The notes below the pieces were generated by a model that saw only the letters and a program-made list of their open reading frames with translations, did no database searches and had not been told where the DNA came from. DNA of 64,000 nucleotides from Symbiodinium natans (Eukaryota; Sar; Dinophyceae; Suessiales; Symbiodiniaceae), in assembly GCA_905221605.1 (NCBI GenBank), contig CAJNDS010002363.1, positions 344,589 to 408,588 of the forward strand, in the 5' to 3' direction. The position numbers and the translations under genes were made by a program. Shown in pieces: positions 12,628 to 27,800 of this stretch (position 1 is the stretch's first letter; each line of letters opens with the position of its first letter).

Positions 12628-12724
12628 ACATATATATATATATGTATATTGTATATATATATATATATATAAATAAATATATATATATATATTTGTTTAT
12701 TTATTTGTTTATTTATTTATTTGT
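12628..12724. repeat. (TA)n and (TTTA)n microsatellites
   Basis: TA-rich runs followed by TTTATTTG units. Confidence 0.95.
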
Positions 12725-12839
12725 TCAAGGCTGTCCCCAGATCTTCATATACATAGAAACGCACTTTGTAATGTCCACTTTATGCACTGCCACGTCTTCC
12801 GTCTACTTTGTCGAGCAATCAAACATCCCATCCGCCGGC

Positions 12840-12889
12840 CTTTTTGTACCAAAAGTCTGCTTCCGTTTGGTTCTGGATCACCCCACGGC
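12840..12889 (-). CDS. Sel1 exon (GRGV half)
   Basis: Acceptor CCGCAG|GC. Reads RGVIQNQTEADFWYKK. Joins in frame to the exon ending 13418 (ES + G + RGV). The flanking 4-mers GCCA/GCCG match at 3 of 4 bases. Confidence 0.8.
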
Positions 12890-15800
12890 CTGCGGAATGG
12901 CTGCATGTAGTCTTTACTTGAAGGTTCGTGGGTACTTATAAGTAGGAATTCGTTGCCCTAATTCTCACCCCACTTACAAGTACCCATGAACCTCCAAGTA
13001 AAGGTTCGGAAAGATTTTAGCACCCAGACCATCCGAACTACTCCCAGTATGCAAGACACTAACACATGTTTGGAGCATTGTTCTTCTTGGTAGCCCAGTA
13101 TCCATGTTATAATAAGGGCACCCCATTGGGCTACCAAGTCCTCTTAGCTTTAGGGGCTACTATTGGAGAGGAGGTCGGGGTGTTCAGGGTTGGCCGGAAG
13201 TGGTGGCAGACCCAGCTAGGGTTTACTTGGCGGTTCATTTGGGTGCTTTCAAGTGGGTTCTAGGTACCCTACATAAGGATCCCTACTTTTTCGTACCCAA
13301 CAACCTCTGAGTAGGATTCAGGGATTAGGGCTTTTCGGGCACTTATACGTACCCATAAACCTCTGAGTAGGATGCAGGGATTAGGGTGCTTCAGTGCACT
13401 TTACGTACTTCTCTGGCCTGATTCCAGAACCACGGCCAGCTCATACTGCGCCTGGCCTTGACACCACAAACTCTTGGTGGCGGGTTCAGGGTTTAGGGTT
13501 TAGGGATGTAGGTAAGTAGGGTTTAAGGGTTTAGGGGTTTCGGGGTTTTCAAGACATGTCGCTTCTTGAGGGACAGTATACCACATCCGGCACCTGCGCC
13601 AATCAGCGCCCGAGAGAAAAACAGATTCCGTTACCAAGATCAAAGACCCCTAACCCTAAACCCTGAACCCTAAACCCTAAACCCTAAACCCTAAACCCTG
13701 AACCCAAAAACCGGCACTCACATAACACCCTGAGCCTCGAGCCTGCACCCTACTAAGTCCTAAACCCCTAAACCCCTAAACCCCTGAACTCCTAAACCCC
13801 TGAACCCCTAAACCCCTGAACTCCTAAACCCCTAAATCCCTCAACCCCTCAACCCCTGCAACCCTGAACCCCTACACCCTAACCCTAGACCCTAAACCCC
13901 CCCCAAACAAAAGTCCACTAAGGCCGCCACTGTGGTTTAGCAACGCTGCTTGCCGCAGCCACGACGCAGACTCCTGGCCACTACACAAGCCCTGCTGGCC
14001 CAGTAACCAGGTTACATTAAGGGGTACCCTTTTTGGGGTTGGCTACTTTAAAAGGGAACCTTGAACCAAAAAAAGGCGAAAGGGTACCACTGGGCTAGCA
14101 AGACCCCTGAACGCTAAACCCTAAACCCTAAACCCTAAACCCTAAACCCTAAACCCTAAACCCCAAACCCTAAACCCTAAACCCTAAACCCAACCCTGAA
14201 CCCTGAACCCTAAACCCTAAACCCTAACCCTAAAGCTTAAGGGCTGAGCAGTTTCAGGTCAAGGGCTGCCAAACTTGGGGCTCGACAGGCCCTCGAGGTT
14301 TAGGGTTTAGGGCTAGGGTTTAGGGTTTAGGGTTTAGGGCTAGGGTTTAGGGTTTGTCGCTTGGGGTTTGGGGTTCAGGGTTTTGGGTGTAACCAGGGAC
14401 TGAGAGAGAAAGAGAGAAAGAGAGAACTATACACAGAAACATAAACCCTTTTGCGGATGTGTGGTCATAGGGTCTAGGCTTAGGGTTTAGGGGGTTTAGG
14501 GCTTAGGGCTTAGGGCTTAGGGTTTAGGGTTTAGGGTTTTGGGGTTTAGGGCTCTAAAGGGAGGGGGGGTTCAATGGGGTATGTCTGCGGCCCAAGGTTG
14601 CCTAGTACTCCCCAGTACTCCCTAAGGCTCCCCAAGCTTCCCTAAGGTTCCCAAGGTACCGAACTCCCTTGAAGCCCCCCTCCCTTAAGAACCCTAAACC
14701 CTAAACCCTAAACCCTAAACCCTAAACCCTAAACCCTAAACCCTAAACCCTAAACCCTAAACCCTAAACCCTAAACCCTAAACCCTAAACCCTAAACCTA
14801 TACGCGGGGCTCTAGATGAGATGCGATGGCTGCCGTTGCGCCTCCTCGTTCACGGCCATGCCCCTGCCCTGCCTACAGAGCTTGCCTGGGCCGACGGGAG
14901 CCGTAAACCCTAAACCCTAGACCCTAAACCTTAAACCCTAAACCCTAAACCCTAAACCCTAGACCCTAAACCCTAAACCCTAGACCCTAGACCGCAAGAG
15001 TGACATGATCCAGATTGGGCTTCCCCTTGAGATTGCATGTTGCTGCCGACGGCCAACCCGCAGCACAGCGGAACTTGCCCCTTCCATCAGCTTCCTCTAC
15101 CCATAAAATGCTTAAGGGGTATACCCCTAAACCCTAAACCATAAACCCAAAACCCTAAACCCTAAATAAGGAGGGATCCCTAGACGGGAACCTTAATCTT
15201 ATTCCCCTGTATAACCCTAAAATGTACCTTAAATGTTCCCTACGTACCTAAGTTGCCCCTAGATAGCCCCCTGCATCACCCCCAACCAGGGTTTAGGGTT
15301 TAGGGTTTAGGGTTTCGGGTTTAGGGTGTTTAGCTACATCTACCTTAATTGTCGGGTATACTTACCCATGCAAGGCTACGCTAGGTAGGCCCCAAACTCT
15401 CTCGGATCTTTGGAAGCCTGGAAGCGAAAGCTTTCCGGTTTAGGGTTTATAGGTTTAGGGTTTATGCATGCAGTCATCAGACACTTCGGACGAAAGTTCG
15501 GGCGAAGCATATATCTGCAATTAGCAGAGAGCACTCGAAAAGATCACATCTAGGCCTGCCGCTGTCGGCGTTTGTTGGCCTGATAATACCTATTCCAAAT
15601 AACTTGCGGGTTTAGTGTTTAGGGTTTAGGGTTTAGGGTTGGGAGAAAACAACGGCTGCTCGCCAAGACTCTCATCATGAACTGTCCTGGCCACTGCACC
15701 GCTGAGGGCTCTTGGGCTCAGGGCTTTTAGGGTTTAGGGTTTAGGGTTTCGGGTTTGGGGTTTAGGGTTTAGGGTTTGGCTTTGCCGAAAGCTTTGCACA

Positions 15801-18800
15801 CTGCTCTCATGCGCTAGCTACCATGCAAGGGCGAAAGTTGGATTTCCTCTCTTCAGGGTCCCGGAACTTGGCCGCACTCAGGAGGGTAGCTACAAATTAA
15901 ACTTTTAGCTGCCGTACTAAGAAACCCGATAAACCCAAAAGAGGTAAGGATCTAAAGTCACAGTAAAGTACCACAAAAGGAATTTAAGGGGCTCTATGAC
16001 ACACCTATACCTCCCACAAGAACCGGTGCCCAGCCATGGCCTTCTCTGCTACCTCCTTCGGCAGCTCGACCTCGGTGTGGCATAACCCTATGCCCGAACC
16101 TTCAACCCGAACACTCAAACGCAAAGGCACCCACAATCATCGCCAACTCGTACTTTAAGTGGCAACCGGGCTTCTGAGGGTAGCCAGGGACACCAGAAAA
16201 AGAAACTGGGGCTTCCCGAAGATAGGGGGGTTAGGGTTGAAGGGCTCTTAGGTGCCCTTTAAAGGTTCCTATTTTTAGCACTACACTAGATAGCAACGTG
16301 ATCCCCTATATTTGAACCCTAAAACATGCAACCTGTCCTGCACACTCGAAGAAAACGATCTTTGAAAAATCCTACACCCGGAGCCCTGAACCCTGAACCC
16401 TAAACCCTAAACCCCACACACTAACCCTAAACCGCGCTGTTCGGAAGAGGGTTGCTCTGAGGGTAGCGCGGAACCACTTGGCCGCCTCGCCCTCCGATGG
16501 CGTCACGCCATCGCCGACCTTGGGAAACGTTGGCTCAGGGGGTGGGGTTTAGGGTTTTGTTGAACATCACTTCTTCGATTCTGTGCAGTGTCATCTTGCG
16601 CAGGGGATGCCATGCTGATCTTCTCTAGACCCTGGACTTAAAACCCCAAAGAACACTACACAAACTCCAAACTTCCCTCCTCAATGGGGTACCAACGGGG
16701 CCTAAGGGCCTAGGGTCTAAGGGAAACCGAAAACCGGAGTGAAAGCCGGAACCCAACCCCCAAACCCAACCACCCCTCACCTCCCCCAAGAGGAACCCAA
16801 ACCTCACAGGCCTGCGGTACACCTCTCGATTTGTGCACCTCATCGCTTGAGCCACGGTTGGCCGGAGTTCTGCAATTCACAACGATCGCACTTCGACCTG
16901 GGCTTAAGCTGTTCACATGGAGCTGCTTCTCCACTTCAGCACTCCTCCTCACTTTTGAACCTTTGGTTCCAAGGTGCCACGCACCAGCAGCTCCCATTCA
17001 ACGTGCTCTGCACAATCAAACGAGTTAGCCGCCTCTACTTCACACGCGAACGGAGAATTCTCAAAAGAACTTCTGCAAACTGCGAAGATTAGCCCTCCAG
17101 GCTAAAAGGTATCTGCTTGCCGAAAAGCTCTGCTGGTTCCCGGCGTACGATCAAAGAGTGATTCTCCCCCATTGTCACGACCGCATCGGCACAGCATTCT
17201 CTGATTGACTCTCGACGCGTTCCTGAGACCCCAACAAGTCCTCGAGGTATAAAGCGCATCGCCATGTTCAGTCAGGAAATATGGACCATCATGTAGAACC
17301 TGCTATATCTGGATCTCAATCTGCCTTGGTGGAAGATCACATGGTCTGATCGCAGGGGTGGCAAGTGTCTGCTTGTCCACCATGTTTGGCCTATTTTCCG
17401 GCGCCAATGTTGATGATGAAGCTTGCTCTTCTGACTGCTGGATCCGACTCAACCTAGTCAGAAACGGTAGTTCTTCTTCAACTTCAGCTCCTTCCTTCCA
17501 TGTGCGAAGCTCCTCCTCAACTGCTCTAGCAGCCTTTCGTCGAAGCCTTTCTACTCCTGAGTGCCACCAGATGTTCCACTGCACATTCCAGCGTACTGAG
17601 GACCATGGGTTTCACCTTCGAGCGAAGTTTCAGCAGAACCAGCGTCAACTTGGGCGGCCATAACCTGTTGAACATAACTTCTTCGATTCTGTGCAGTGTC
17701 ATCTTGCGCAGGGGATGCCATGCTGATCTTCTCTAGACCCTGGACTTAAAACCCCAAAGAACACTACACAAGCTCCAAACTTCCCTCCTCAATGGGGTAC
17801 CAACGGGGCCTAAGGGCCTAGGGTCTAAGGGAAACCGAAAACCGGAGTGAAAGCCGGAAACCAACCCCCAAACCCAACCACCCCTCACCTCCCCCAAGAG
17901 GAACCCAAACCTCACAGGCCTGCGGTACACCTCTCGATTTGTGCACCTCATCGCTTGAGCCACGGTTGGCCGGAGTTCTGCAATTCACAACGATCGCACT
18001 TCGACCTGGGCTCAAGCTGTTCACATGGAGCTGCTTCTCCACTTCAGCACTCCTCCTCACTTTTGAACCTTTGGTTCCAAGGTGCCACGCACCAGCAGCT
18101 CCCATTCAACGTGCTCTGCACAATCAAACGAGTTAGCCGCCTCTACTTCACACGCGAACGGAGAATTCTCAAAAGAACTTCTCCAAACTGCGAAGATTAG
18201 CCCTCCAGGCTAAAAGGTATCTGCTTGCCGAAAAGCTCTGCTGGTTCCCGGCGTACGATCAAAGAGTGATTCTCCCCCATTGTCACGACCGCATCGGCAC
18301 AGCATTCTCTGATTGACTCTCGACGCGTTCCTGAGACCCCAACAAGTCCTCGAGGTATAAAGCGCATCGCCATGTTCAGTCAGGAAATATGGACCATCAT
18401 GTAGAACCTGCTATATCTGGATCTCAATCTGCCTTGGTGGAAGATCACATGGTCTGATCGCAGGGGTGGCTTGTGTCTGCTTGTCCACCATGTTTGGCCT
18501 ATTTTCCGGTGCCAATGTTGATGATGAAGCTTGCTCTTCTGACTGCTGGATCCGACTCAACCTAGTCAGAAACGGTAGTTCTTCTTCAACTTCAGCTCCT
18601 TCCTTCCATGTGCGAAGCTCCTCCTCAACTGCTCTAGCAGCCTTTCGTCGAAGCCTTTCTACTCCTGAGTGCCACCAGATGTTCCACTGCACATTCCAGC
18701 GTACTGAGGACCATGGGTTTCACCTTCGAGCGAAGTTCCAGCAGAACCAGCGTCAACTTGGGCGGTCATAACCTGTTGAACATCACTTCCTCGATTCTGT

Positions 18801-21800
18801 GCAGCGTCATCTTGCGCAGGGGATGCCATGCCGATCTTCTCTAGACCCTGGACTTAAAACCCCAAAGAACACTACACAAAACTCCAAACTTCCCTCCTCA
18901 ATGGGGTACCAACGGGGCCTAAGGGCCTAGGGTCTAAGGGAAACCGAAAACCGGAGTGAAAGCCGGAAACCCACCCCCAAACCCAACCACCCCTCACCTC
19001 CCCCAAGAGGAACCCAAACCTCACAGGCCTGCGGTACACTTCTCGATTTGTGCACCTCATCGCTTGAGCCACGGTTGGCCGGAGTTCTGCAATTCACAAC
19101 GATCGCACTTCGACCTGGGCTTAAGCTGTTCACATGGAGCTGCTTCTCCACTTCAGCAGGTGTATTTGCCACCCGTCTAGCCATGCTCCACGGGGTTTGG
19201 GGTTTAGGGCTTATGGGGTGATAAAGGGTATAGGGTTTAGGGTATGATAGGGTTTCAGGGTTTCAGGGCTTGGGGCTTAGGTGTACTCAGGCGACACTTT
19301 AGAGAGGGACATCCTTCGAAAGTCAAACACTTTAGACGGGCCCCTCCTTAAGGGGCGGGAGGTTGATGGGGGGGTAGGACTTGCAGCCTTGTGATCCGGG
19401 GGCAATGCTTTGATATGGGGGGTTTCCGAAATTAGGGGTACCTTCTTGTCGTCCTTATTATTAAGGGAATCCTGCTTTTTTGGGGGTTCCATATTAGGGT
19501 CCCCTACTTTTTCGAAAACCCCCATCTAGGCTGCCCAGTAACCTAGGCTTAAAAAGAGTACCCTTCTTTACTTAAAGGGGTTTATAAGGGAACCTAAACC
19601 CCCCAAAAAGGGAATAAGGGTACTACTGGGCATCCTAGCCATAAGGCGGAAGCCATATTCCGAAGCCGGGTGCTGCAAAGCGAACACCGAAGCAAGCCGA
19701 GGTGCGTAGTAAGCATAGGCCAAGTTGTACTGTGCCTCGGGAGGCAAAAAGGAGCTCAGCATCCTGCACGGTTTAGGGTTGAGGGTTTAGGGTTTAGGGT
19801 TTAGGGACTCTGTGTGCTCTGGAAAAAAGGGGGTACCTTGACTCCAACACGCTTCTCACATCTCAATTCAAACCCACCGATATGTGAACGCGACCCTAAA
19901 CCCGAAATTCTCCATCAGGATCTACAGGGTTCTAGGGTTCGTGCACGAGTTTCACTTCAGCGTTGTGTTATGTACCCTTTTATCTGTTTTTTTTTTTTTT
20001 GGGGGGGGGGGTTGAGGGACAAGGGGGGTGACCAAGCGCATACTTTCATTGTCCAAAATGCATCAGCTGAGCCCTGAACCTCATTTATTGGACTTAGGCT
20101 CGAGCGGCAGGATGCTAGAAACATCCCGTTTTTTTTTCCTCTAACCCTGAACAAGCCTGAACCCTAACCCTAAAACCTAAACCCTAAGTCCTCCCGTGGG
20201 TCATTTCTTACTCTCTGTGCCCTCGAGGGTTGGAACGAAATGGCCGTCCACTGCTTCTGAGGGCCGACCACTGCGCATGAGGGCGGCACTTTCTTACTCT
20301 TCAAGGGCGAGTGGAAAGGCAGAAGGTGCATCCCAAGGGCCTCCTTGTAAAAAAAAGGCGCTTGGGGTTTAGGGTTTAGGGTTTAGGGGTTAGGGTTTAG
20401 GGTTTAGGGTTTATTGCACCTCGGGCCATTTGGGCGGCCGTATAAAGCCCTAATCAACCATGTTTGCATCCGGACTCCTGCGGGTGTTGCCAGAAACTGC
20501 CCAAGCACAGGCTTCCAGTACCCTAAGCCTTAGACAACATGTCCCTCTTCTTAGGGGTTCCAGGTGTCAGAAACGGAGCCTCCTTCACGGTACCCCAAGA
20601 GGGACCATTACTTTAAGCAAAAAGGCAAAGGGCACAGAGCCCGATGACCTCGAAGTGCGGGAGAGGGGATGTTCCGAATCTGAATCACATTTTTGGTGTT
20701 TAGGGTTATAGGGTTTATAGGGTTGTTTTTACACCTGCGAACCCAACACGCCCACACCCACATCCACCCACCGACACGCTCTGCGCACCTGCGCACCTGC
20801 GCAGCGAGGGAAGGGGCAGAGACAGAACTCAACTCCCCAGGCACCCTTTGCTGATCATCCTTAAACCCTAAACCCTAAACCCTAAACCCTAAACCCTAAA
20901 CCCCAAACCCTAAACCCTAATCCCAACAAGCTGCCAGGACGTGCCCCTTGTCGGCCGCGCGGGTATACCAGACTATAGCCTTGCACGGAAGCTTAGGTTT
21001 TTTTGGAATGTAGTTCAGGGTCTCAATCTAAACTATGCAAGGGTTTAGGTTTAGGGTTTAGGGTTCAGGGTTATAATGATAGAAAAGTATAAGAGCCGGT
21101 TAAATGACTCATAGAGCAATATAATAACATCATAGACGAAGAGTAATACACTAATAACTGGTACTCGAGACTGTCAGAAAAATCATATAGCCCAAGGAGA
21201 GTGAGGCCCACAAACCTCAAGGGAACCTAACCCCTTAACAAAAGGAACACAGGGTTTAGGGTTTAGGGGCCCACTCTGGGCCTTAAACGCTATAAACCCC
21301 TACACCCTAAACCCTAAACCTTAAACCCTAAACCCTAAACCCAAAACCTCAATTGGAGCAACCTTCACAGTGCCCAAAACCTGATAGAAGTCTGCAGCTG
21401 TCTTATAACTCATGGGCTTTGGGGGCTTCCTTGGAGCTTACATGAGTACTTCTACGTAGTGTTCGAAGTACGGTAGCTATATGCTTATAACATTACTTAG
21501 GGTCCTTCTATCCCTACGAATTCACCTTCAAGTAGGGCCCCCAAATGGGCTGCCCAATCTCTCAAACCCGCCTCCGAAACATTCCGAGGACTGCCCTCAC
21601 CGCGCGCCAGGGCTACGGCAAGGTTGAACATGGCCTGCTGCAACAGATCTTCCAAAACCCCCTATAGTTAAGGAATATACACTATTAACTACTAAGGGTC
21701 CTTATTATGAATTAAGGCATACTCCTTAATTAAGGAATACACCCTAATATATACTAAGGGTGCTTATTATGAATTAATTAGGGTATGTTCCTTAATTAAG

Positions 21801-24800
21801 TGGGATTTGGGAAGATCTGGGTGCAGCAGAGCCTTGCTTGACGGAGCGGTTTTAGGCTTGGGGCTCGGGACTTTGACAGGCAGCCTTCTGCAAAGTCCAA
21901 GCGCCGACCTTCAACGGTCCTTGATCAAAATACATTGGGATGTTCCTCTTATACTAACAGTCCTTAATAGGCATTGTAGTACCCCTATCATAATCCCCAT
22001 TAAGGAATTTTAGTAGAAGGGGGAACATACCAGAAAACACATGTTCCCAGAAATCTCTTTATGTTTCCAGGTCCCAGCTCTAACTCATATACCAAGCAGG
22101 ACCTTGATCGACTTTAGATCAGCTCCCACATAGGTGTGAGAAATCCCAGGAACCCCTCCAGAGCGTCTTGTTCTTCTGGTAGACTGTTGTGCGGTTTAAG
22201 GCGTAGGGTTTTTCGCTCCCGCAGGTTTAGGGTTTAGGGTAAGGGCCGCTCCCAGCTATGATTTTTGACAGTGGACTGGGAGCGGAAAATTGCGGCAATG
22301 TCAACCAGCCGGCTACTCGAGACCGCTTAATTAGGGGTCTTCAAACTTCACCCCGGACAAAACCCGAACCCTAAACCCTTTTGAACCCGGTCTGAGAGCC
22401 ATGCCGGTAAACCCTAAACCCTAAACCCTAAACCCTAAACCCTAAACCCTAAACCCTAAACCCTAAACCCTAAACCCTAAACCCTAAACCCTAAACCCTA
22501 AACCTTCAGGAGGAAAAGGATTCGCGAGCCGAAGCTACGAAGCGCCATATGACAAGGTCCTGGGAAGCTTAGGGTGTGGTCGTGCAAGTCTATATCAACC
22601 CGTGCAAACGCTCAATGTTTTGGCGGGATCTTTAGAAAGGGCCTAATTACTACGGGGGCCCTGAAGCAACTGCACAGGAACCCCTTTAAGGTCCAAGTAT
22701 CTACTATACAAGCTTGAACCCTTGTGGCAGCCGGACAGATAGCGCTAAACACACACACACACACATTTATGTGCACATGTAAAACACAGGAATGTATGTG
22801 TGCATACAAGGGCTCGGTCTGGACTCGACTCTTGGAAAAAGTAGGGGGGCGCAGGTGACGTGCCCACCTTGGCGTGGCCAAGCTCAGCTGCTCGGCGCGT
22901 CCACGCCATGGCCTGGTCTCGAAGACCCCATCCCTTGCGGACTAAATGAACCCTAAAGGGTTCCGGAGGGGGGGGGGGGCCTAGGGTTCCGGGGAGGGGA
23001 GGGGTGGGTTCAGGGTTTAGGGTTTAGGGTGCAAGCAGAAGAACCTTGACTGGAATTCTTCTAGAAGCTTCGGTCTGCCCAAACACCCTCTTGCCGGACC
23101 TCTTGCCTCCTATTCCGATGGGACCCCATGGAACCCTAAACCCTAAACCCTAAACCCTAAACCCTAAACCCTAAACCCTAAACCCTAAACCGCAGGCCCT
23201 AAACCCTTAAGGTCACATAGTAAACCTTGGCCTGTACGGCGTCGCGAGGAACTCCGTGGCCCTCGCGATATGCAGTAGCCAAGTTGTACCTTGGGGGTGA
23301 ATATTCCTGGGGGCTCCACTGACCTACCATTTTGGGGGGCTGTGCTCTATATTTAGGGGGGTTATAACCTACTATCTTGTAGGGTTTGGGAGTCGCAGGT
23401 TGGGTTTAGGGCTTCGGTACAGCTGGTATTTTAGGGTAGAAAACACGGGACACGTTCGCTAACACTCCAAAGCTCAGGTCAACCCTTGCACCTACTACAA
23501 ACCCGAAACCCTAAACCCTTTCTGCATTCGGACTGTTGTGGGTGAAGCCCTAAACCCTAAACCCTAAACCCTAAACCCTAAACCCTAAACCCTAAACCCT
23601 AAACTTCGACTCCCAGGCTTTCGACCCAGGCACATGGCCTTGTCTGCCTTGGCGAAGCTATTGCTGCCCTGGCTGCCGGCAAGGCCTCGGGTTTAGGGTC
23701 TAGGGTTCAGGGTTCAGGGTTTCGGGTTTAGGGTTTGCTGTGATAGGGCGTAGATGCTGTGAAGGTTAGGTTTCGGACCAAGCCCGAAAGCTTCGTGAGG
23801 TGCGAAGAGCAGCTTTGGCCCGATTGCGGAGGACCATCTAACACTTTTCTCCCACCCCACACCGTCCAAGGCGGCAAAGCCACCCAAACCTATTCCTTTT
23901 AGGGTTTAGGCCTAAACTCAGACAACAGTCCATTTCTAAAAACTTATTCAGTTTCAATTCAGGGGTCGGGAGGCAGTTTTTAGGGAGGGTTGCAGGAGGT
24001 GCTAGGGCTGGGCCAAGGGGGTCAGGGGCGGCCAGAAAAACTGATTTTTGAGCACCGACCCCCAGGCTGCGGGAGGCGGGCGAGCGACCTGGGTCGGCTT
24101 CCGCCATCGAGCTCGAAGGGCTTAAGCGCCGCCCCCCAATGTGGGGGGGCGGCCTAGGCCCTGAGTTTAGGGTTGAGAGCGAGCTTCCGCGTGTTCCTAA
24201 GCTCGGAAGAACTGAGTATTGCCTTAGAATCCCCAGATCCTAAACGGAAGTCACGGCGAGGTTCTGTCTGCGCAATGCAAGACCCTTTTTGTTTTAGGGG
24301 CCGCTGGTCTACTCCTGCAACTTGCCCCATGTTTTGCATGACTTGTCGGCCTTGCGAGGTATTGAAACTATCCTGCAAGACGAGGCCGATTCTGCTGTTG
24401 ATTCTGGCCGCTGGCCGTGACTGAAAGCTCAAGCCCTACTTGGAGGTTCATGGGTACTTATAACCCCACTATAAGTCTACATATCACCTACTTAGAGGAC
24501 TTAGGGGACTTGGGGGGCTTAGAAGTACAGTTATAGTTAGGGTGAGAAGTACCCTGAACCTCCGAGTACTATGTCGAAACCACGGAAGACTACCCAATTG
24601 GGGACAACTGAAGAATTGAGATAGTATGCACCTCCTCCACCACCACCACCCCCGCACCTCCCCACCCTCCCCCCGGTCACATAGCCTATTTTGGGTTTAG
24701 GGTTTAGGGTTTAGGGTTGAGGGTTTAGGGTTTTTTGTGGTTCGGCACACTTTCAAAAAACTGCCAGGGCTCTGAACCAGCGTGCGGCTTCGGAGAAGTT

Positions 24801-27800
24801 TGCTTCCACTCCGTCCTGTTCCATGCATGCGCAGCTCCTAAGCCCTAAGCCCTAAGCCCTAAGCCCTAAGCCCTAAGCCCTCAACCCTCAACCCTAAGCC
24901 ACCCTAAACCCTCAGCCCTCTTTGTACACCTGGGGGAACACCGGTCTCTTCGCGGCCATCGGCTTGATGGCTGGAGCCAGCCATGTCAATTACAGCTGTT
25001 TGCAATATAACCCTTGAAACAAAAAACCTTGGGACGTTCCCCCTTATACTAACAGCTCCTTGAGAGGGATTGTAGTGACCTCCTATGATAATCCCGACTT
25101 TAAGGACTGCTAGAAAAAGGGGGAAACACCCCAACAAAAAAGCCGGCCTGTCGTCCATACTTCAAGGTACTTTGGGGGGGTCTATCCCTGAACCCTAAAC
25201 CCTAAACCCTATAAAGTCCATACTCCAGGGCTGCTTTGGGGAGGGTCCGGGACACCTTCGAGTAGAGGACCACCAGGCCGGAAGAGGGAAGTTACGATTG
25301 AGGCATGTCAACAAGTTCCGCAAGCAAGGCCCAGGACAAGGTTTGTGTTTTTGTTTTTCCTTTGGGGGGTGAGGGCTTAGGGTTGGGATGTGACCCCGTA
25401 TACTCACAGCTCCTTAACAGTGATTCTAGTACCCCCCCTAGTGTAGTCCCTAATAAGGACGGCTAGTAGAAGGGGGGAACATCCCAAGTTTGGGGCTTCG
25501 GTGGAGGGGCGACAAAACCAAAAACAACAAAAACGAAACACTGGAGACCCTGAACGCAAACCCATGAAGCCTACCAAAAGTACTTTTTTTGTAGGTTACC
25601 TAAGAGCCAAACAAGAAGAGGTTTTTGAGGTTTTAAGTACATCTCACAAAAACTTTTTGTAGGTTGCCTAAGAGCCCCACAAGAATAGACTTTGGAGTAT
25701 CTCAAACTGCCAGCTCCCATCCCTGCCGGCCCCATTGCTGTAGGCCAGACCTTGGGCAGCGAGATGGCTGAGTTGATGGTTTAGGGTTTAGGGTTTAGGG
25801 TTTAGGGTCTAGGGTTGAGGGTGGGATGGCTGGGCTTAGAGCTTAAGGTTTGGATTTCCGGGCTCAAGGTTCAGCAGTCTTTTTTTCTTAGGGGCTAGAA
25901 GAGAGGTGTAGGGGTGTCGGGAATCTGGGCCCAAACCCTAAACCCAGAACCCAGAACCCCAAACCCCAAACCCCAAACCCTAAACCCTAAACCCTAAACT
26001 CTCATGTCGCCGCCGAGAAGCCCAGGAGGAACTGCGCCGAAGCGGAGCCGGCCGATGCAGCCGCGCGGTACAGGGCCACTGCAGCTGCTGGGTCCGGTGC
26101 GCGATGACTGGGAAGCTCAGGCGATTTAGGGTTTAGGGTTTAGGGTTGAGGGTTTAGGGTTCTGGGTTTGGGGTTTGGGGTTTGGGGTTTGGCGTTTAGG
26201 GTTTCGAATAGGAGCTTGAGGCTTGAGATGTTCAGGGTGCGATCCATGCGTTTTGTAGGGTTTAGGCCTGGTTTAGGGTTTCGGGTTTAGGGTTTAGGGT
26301 TTCGGGTTCTGGCGGGTTAAAAAGGCTTAAGACTTTCTGTAGGGATTGGTGCTGTTGGACTTTCTCTTGGGCAGCTTCCCCAACCTCCAGACAAGCATCT
26401 CAAAAGTGAGGGCTTCCGCGCATCTGTATGCCTCTTGCGCAAGAAGTCCTTTGTCCCAATCTGCGATCCAGAGGGCCGGCGGATGGAAGGAGAGGAAAGC
26501 ATACGTAAGCCAATGTTCCCGAAGAGTCCCTATAGTCCCTAAACCCTCAAACCCAAACCCCATAGGTACCTCCCACCCCTCCTATGTCCAAACCCTAAAC
26601 CCCAAACCCCAAACCCTAAACCCCAAACCCTAAACCCTAAACCCCAAATCCTAAACCCCAAACCCTAAACCCCAAACCCTAAACCCTAAACCCAATACCC
26701 TAAACACCAAATTCCTGAACCCCAAACCGCGGTCATCAACCGCCCAAGCGCCTGCCCCCGTCGTGAAGCAGCGCGCCCAGTCGCAACTGAGCCTGGGATC
26801 GGCGATTCTTCGAGCTCTAGGAGCTCAGGGCGCATCAGGCGTTACTTGGGATGGTTTGGGGTTTAGGGTTTAGGGTTTGGGGCTTGGGGTTTGGGGTTTG
26901 GGGTTTGGGGTGTAGGGTTCCATATGAGGGGTATTCAATTCCTACTAAGGACTGTTAGGATGAGGGGAAACATCAAAAGGCGCAAGGCCAAAATGATCAT
27001 TCAAGCGTATACATGATTGTATAGATATAATACGGGGGAAATGTAGAACCCGGAAGATGCCGTTCACGGAGAACGGGATCAACCGATATAATACGATGTG
27101 CATATAGTAGAATGTGGATATAGTACGATATGAATATAGGTACAATGCGACAAGGAAGCCGACAAGAGAATCATTTAGGGTTTAGGGTTTAGGGTTTAGG
27201 GTTTAGGGTTTAGGGTTTAGGGTCTAGGGTTTAGGGTTTAGGGTTTAGGGTTTAGGGTTTAGGGCAAAGGAGGTTCCATTTGGGGTTTAGGTCTTGGGGG
27301 GGGCTTGGGCCCCTAGAAACACATGCACACCTTGGGGTAACAGCCATGAGTGTGGATACTTCAAGGCGGGGCTTCGTGCTGGGCCTCCCTAGACACTCAA
27401 GCCCAAATCGACGACTGTCACCCTAAACCCGAAACCCTAAACCCTAAACCCTAAACCCTAAACCCTAAACCCTAAACCCTAAACCCTAAACCCTAAACTG
27501 TTTTGTTGAACCCAGACTCCTAAACCCTTCCCAGAGCCCCACAACGCAGATTCAAGAATTTCGCGGTGGTGCTTCGAAGCTTCCGATGCCTGAACCCCAG
27601 AACATAGGGGTAAAAGGCCCCGAAACCCCTACACCCTAAACCCCAATGAGTTGAAGTTGTGTCAGGGTTTAGGGCTTAGGGCTTAGGGCTTAGGGTTCAG
27701 GGTTTAGGGCAACCCATCCTGAATCCGTTTGAGGGATATTTTTTGTTCTCCACCGGCTTAGCTGACCAAAATCGGACGCACTCATTCTCGGGCTTAGGTT

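Noticed and set aside
13086-13138. Family C copy as an intron of the Sel1 gene
   Set aside because: Its flanking 4-mers (AGGA/AAGA on the minus strand) do not begin with G, so no donor arises, and the flanks show no Sel1 coding; it is probably an insertion inside a larger intron.
26005-26112. Plus-strand ORF beginning MSPPRSPGGTAPKRS
   Set aside because: The minus strand of the same DNA encodes a clear Sel1 repeat (DPAAAVALYRAAASAG), in line with the neighbouring exons.
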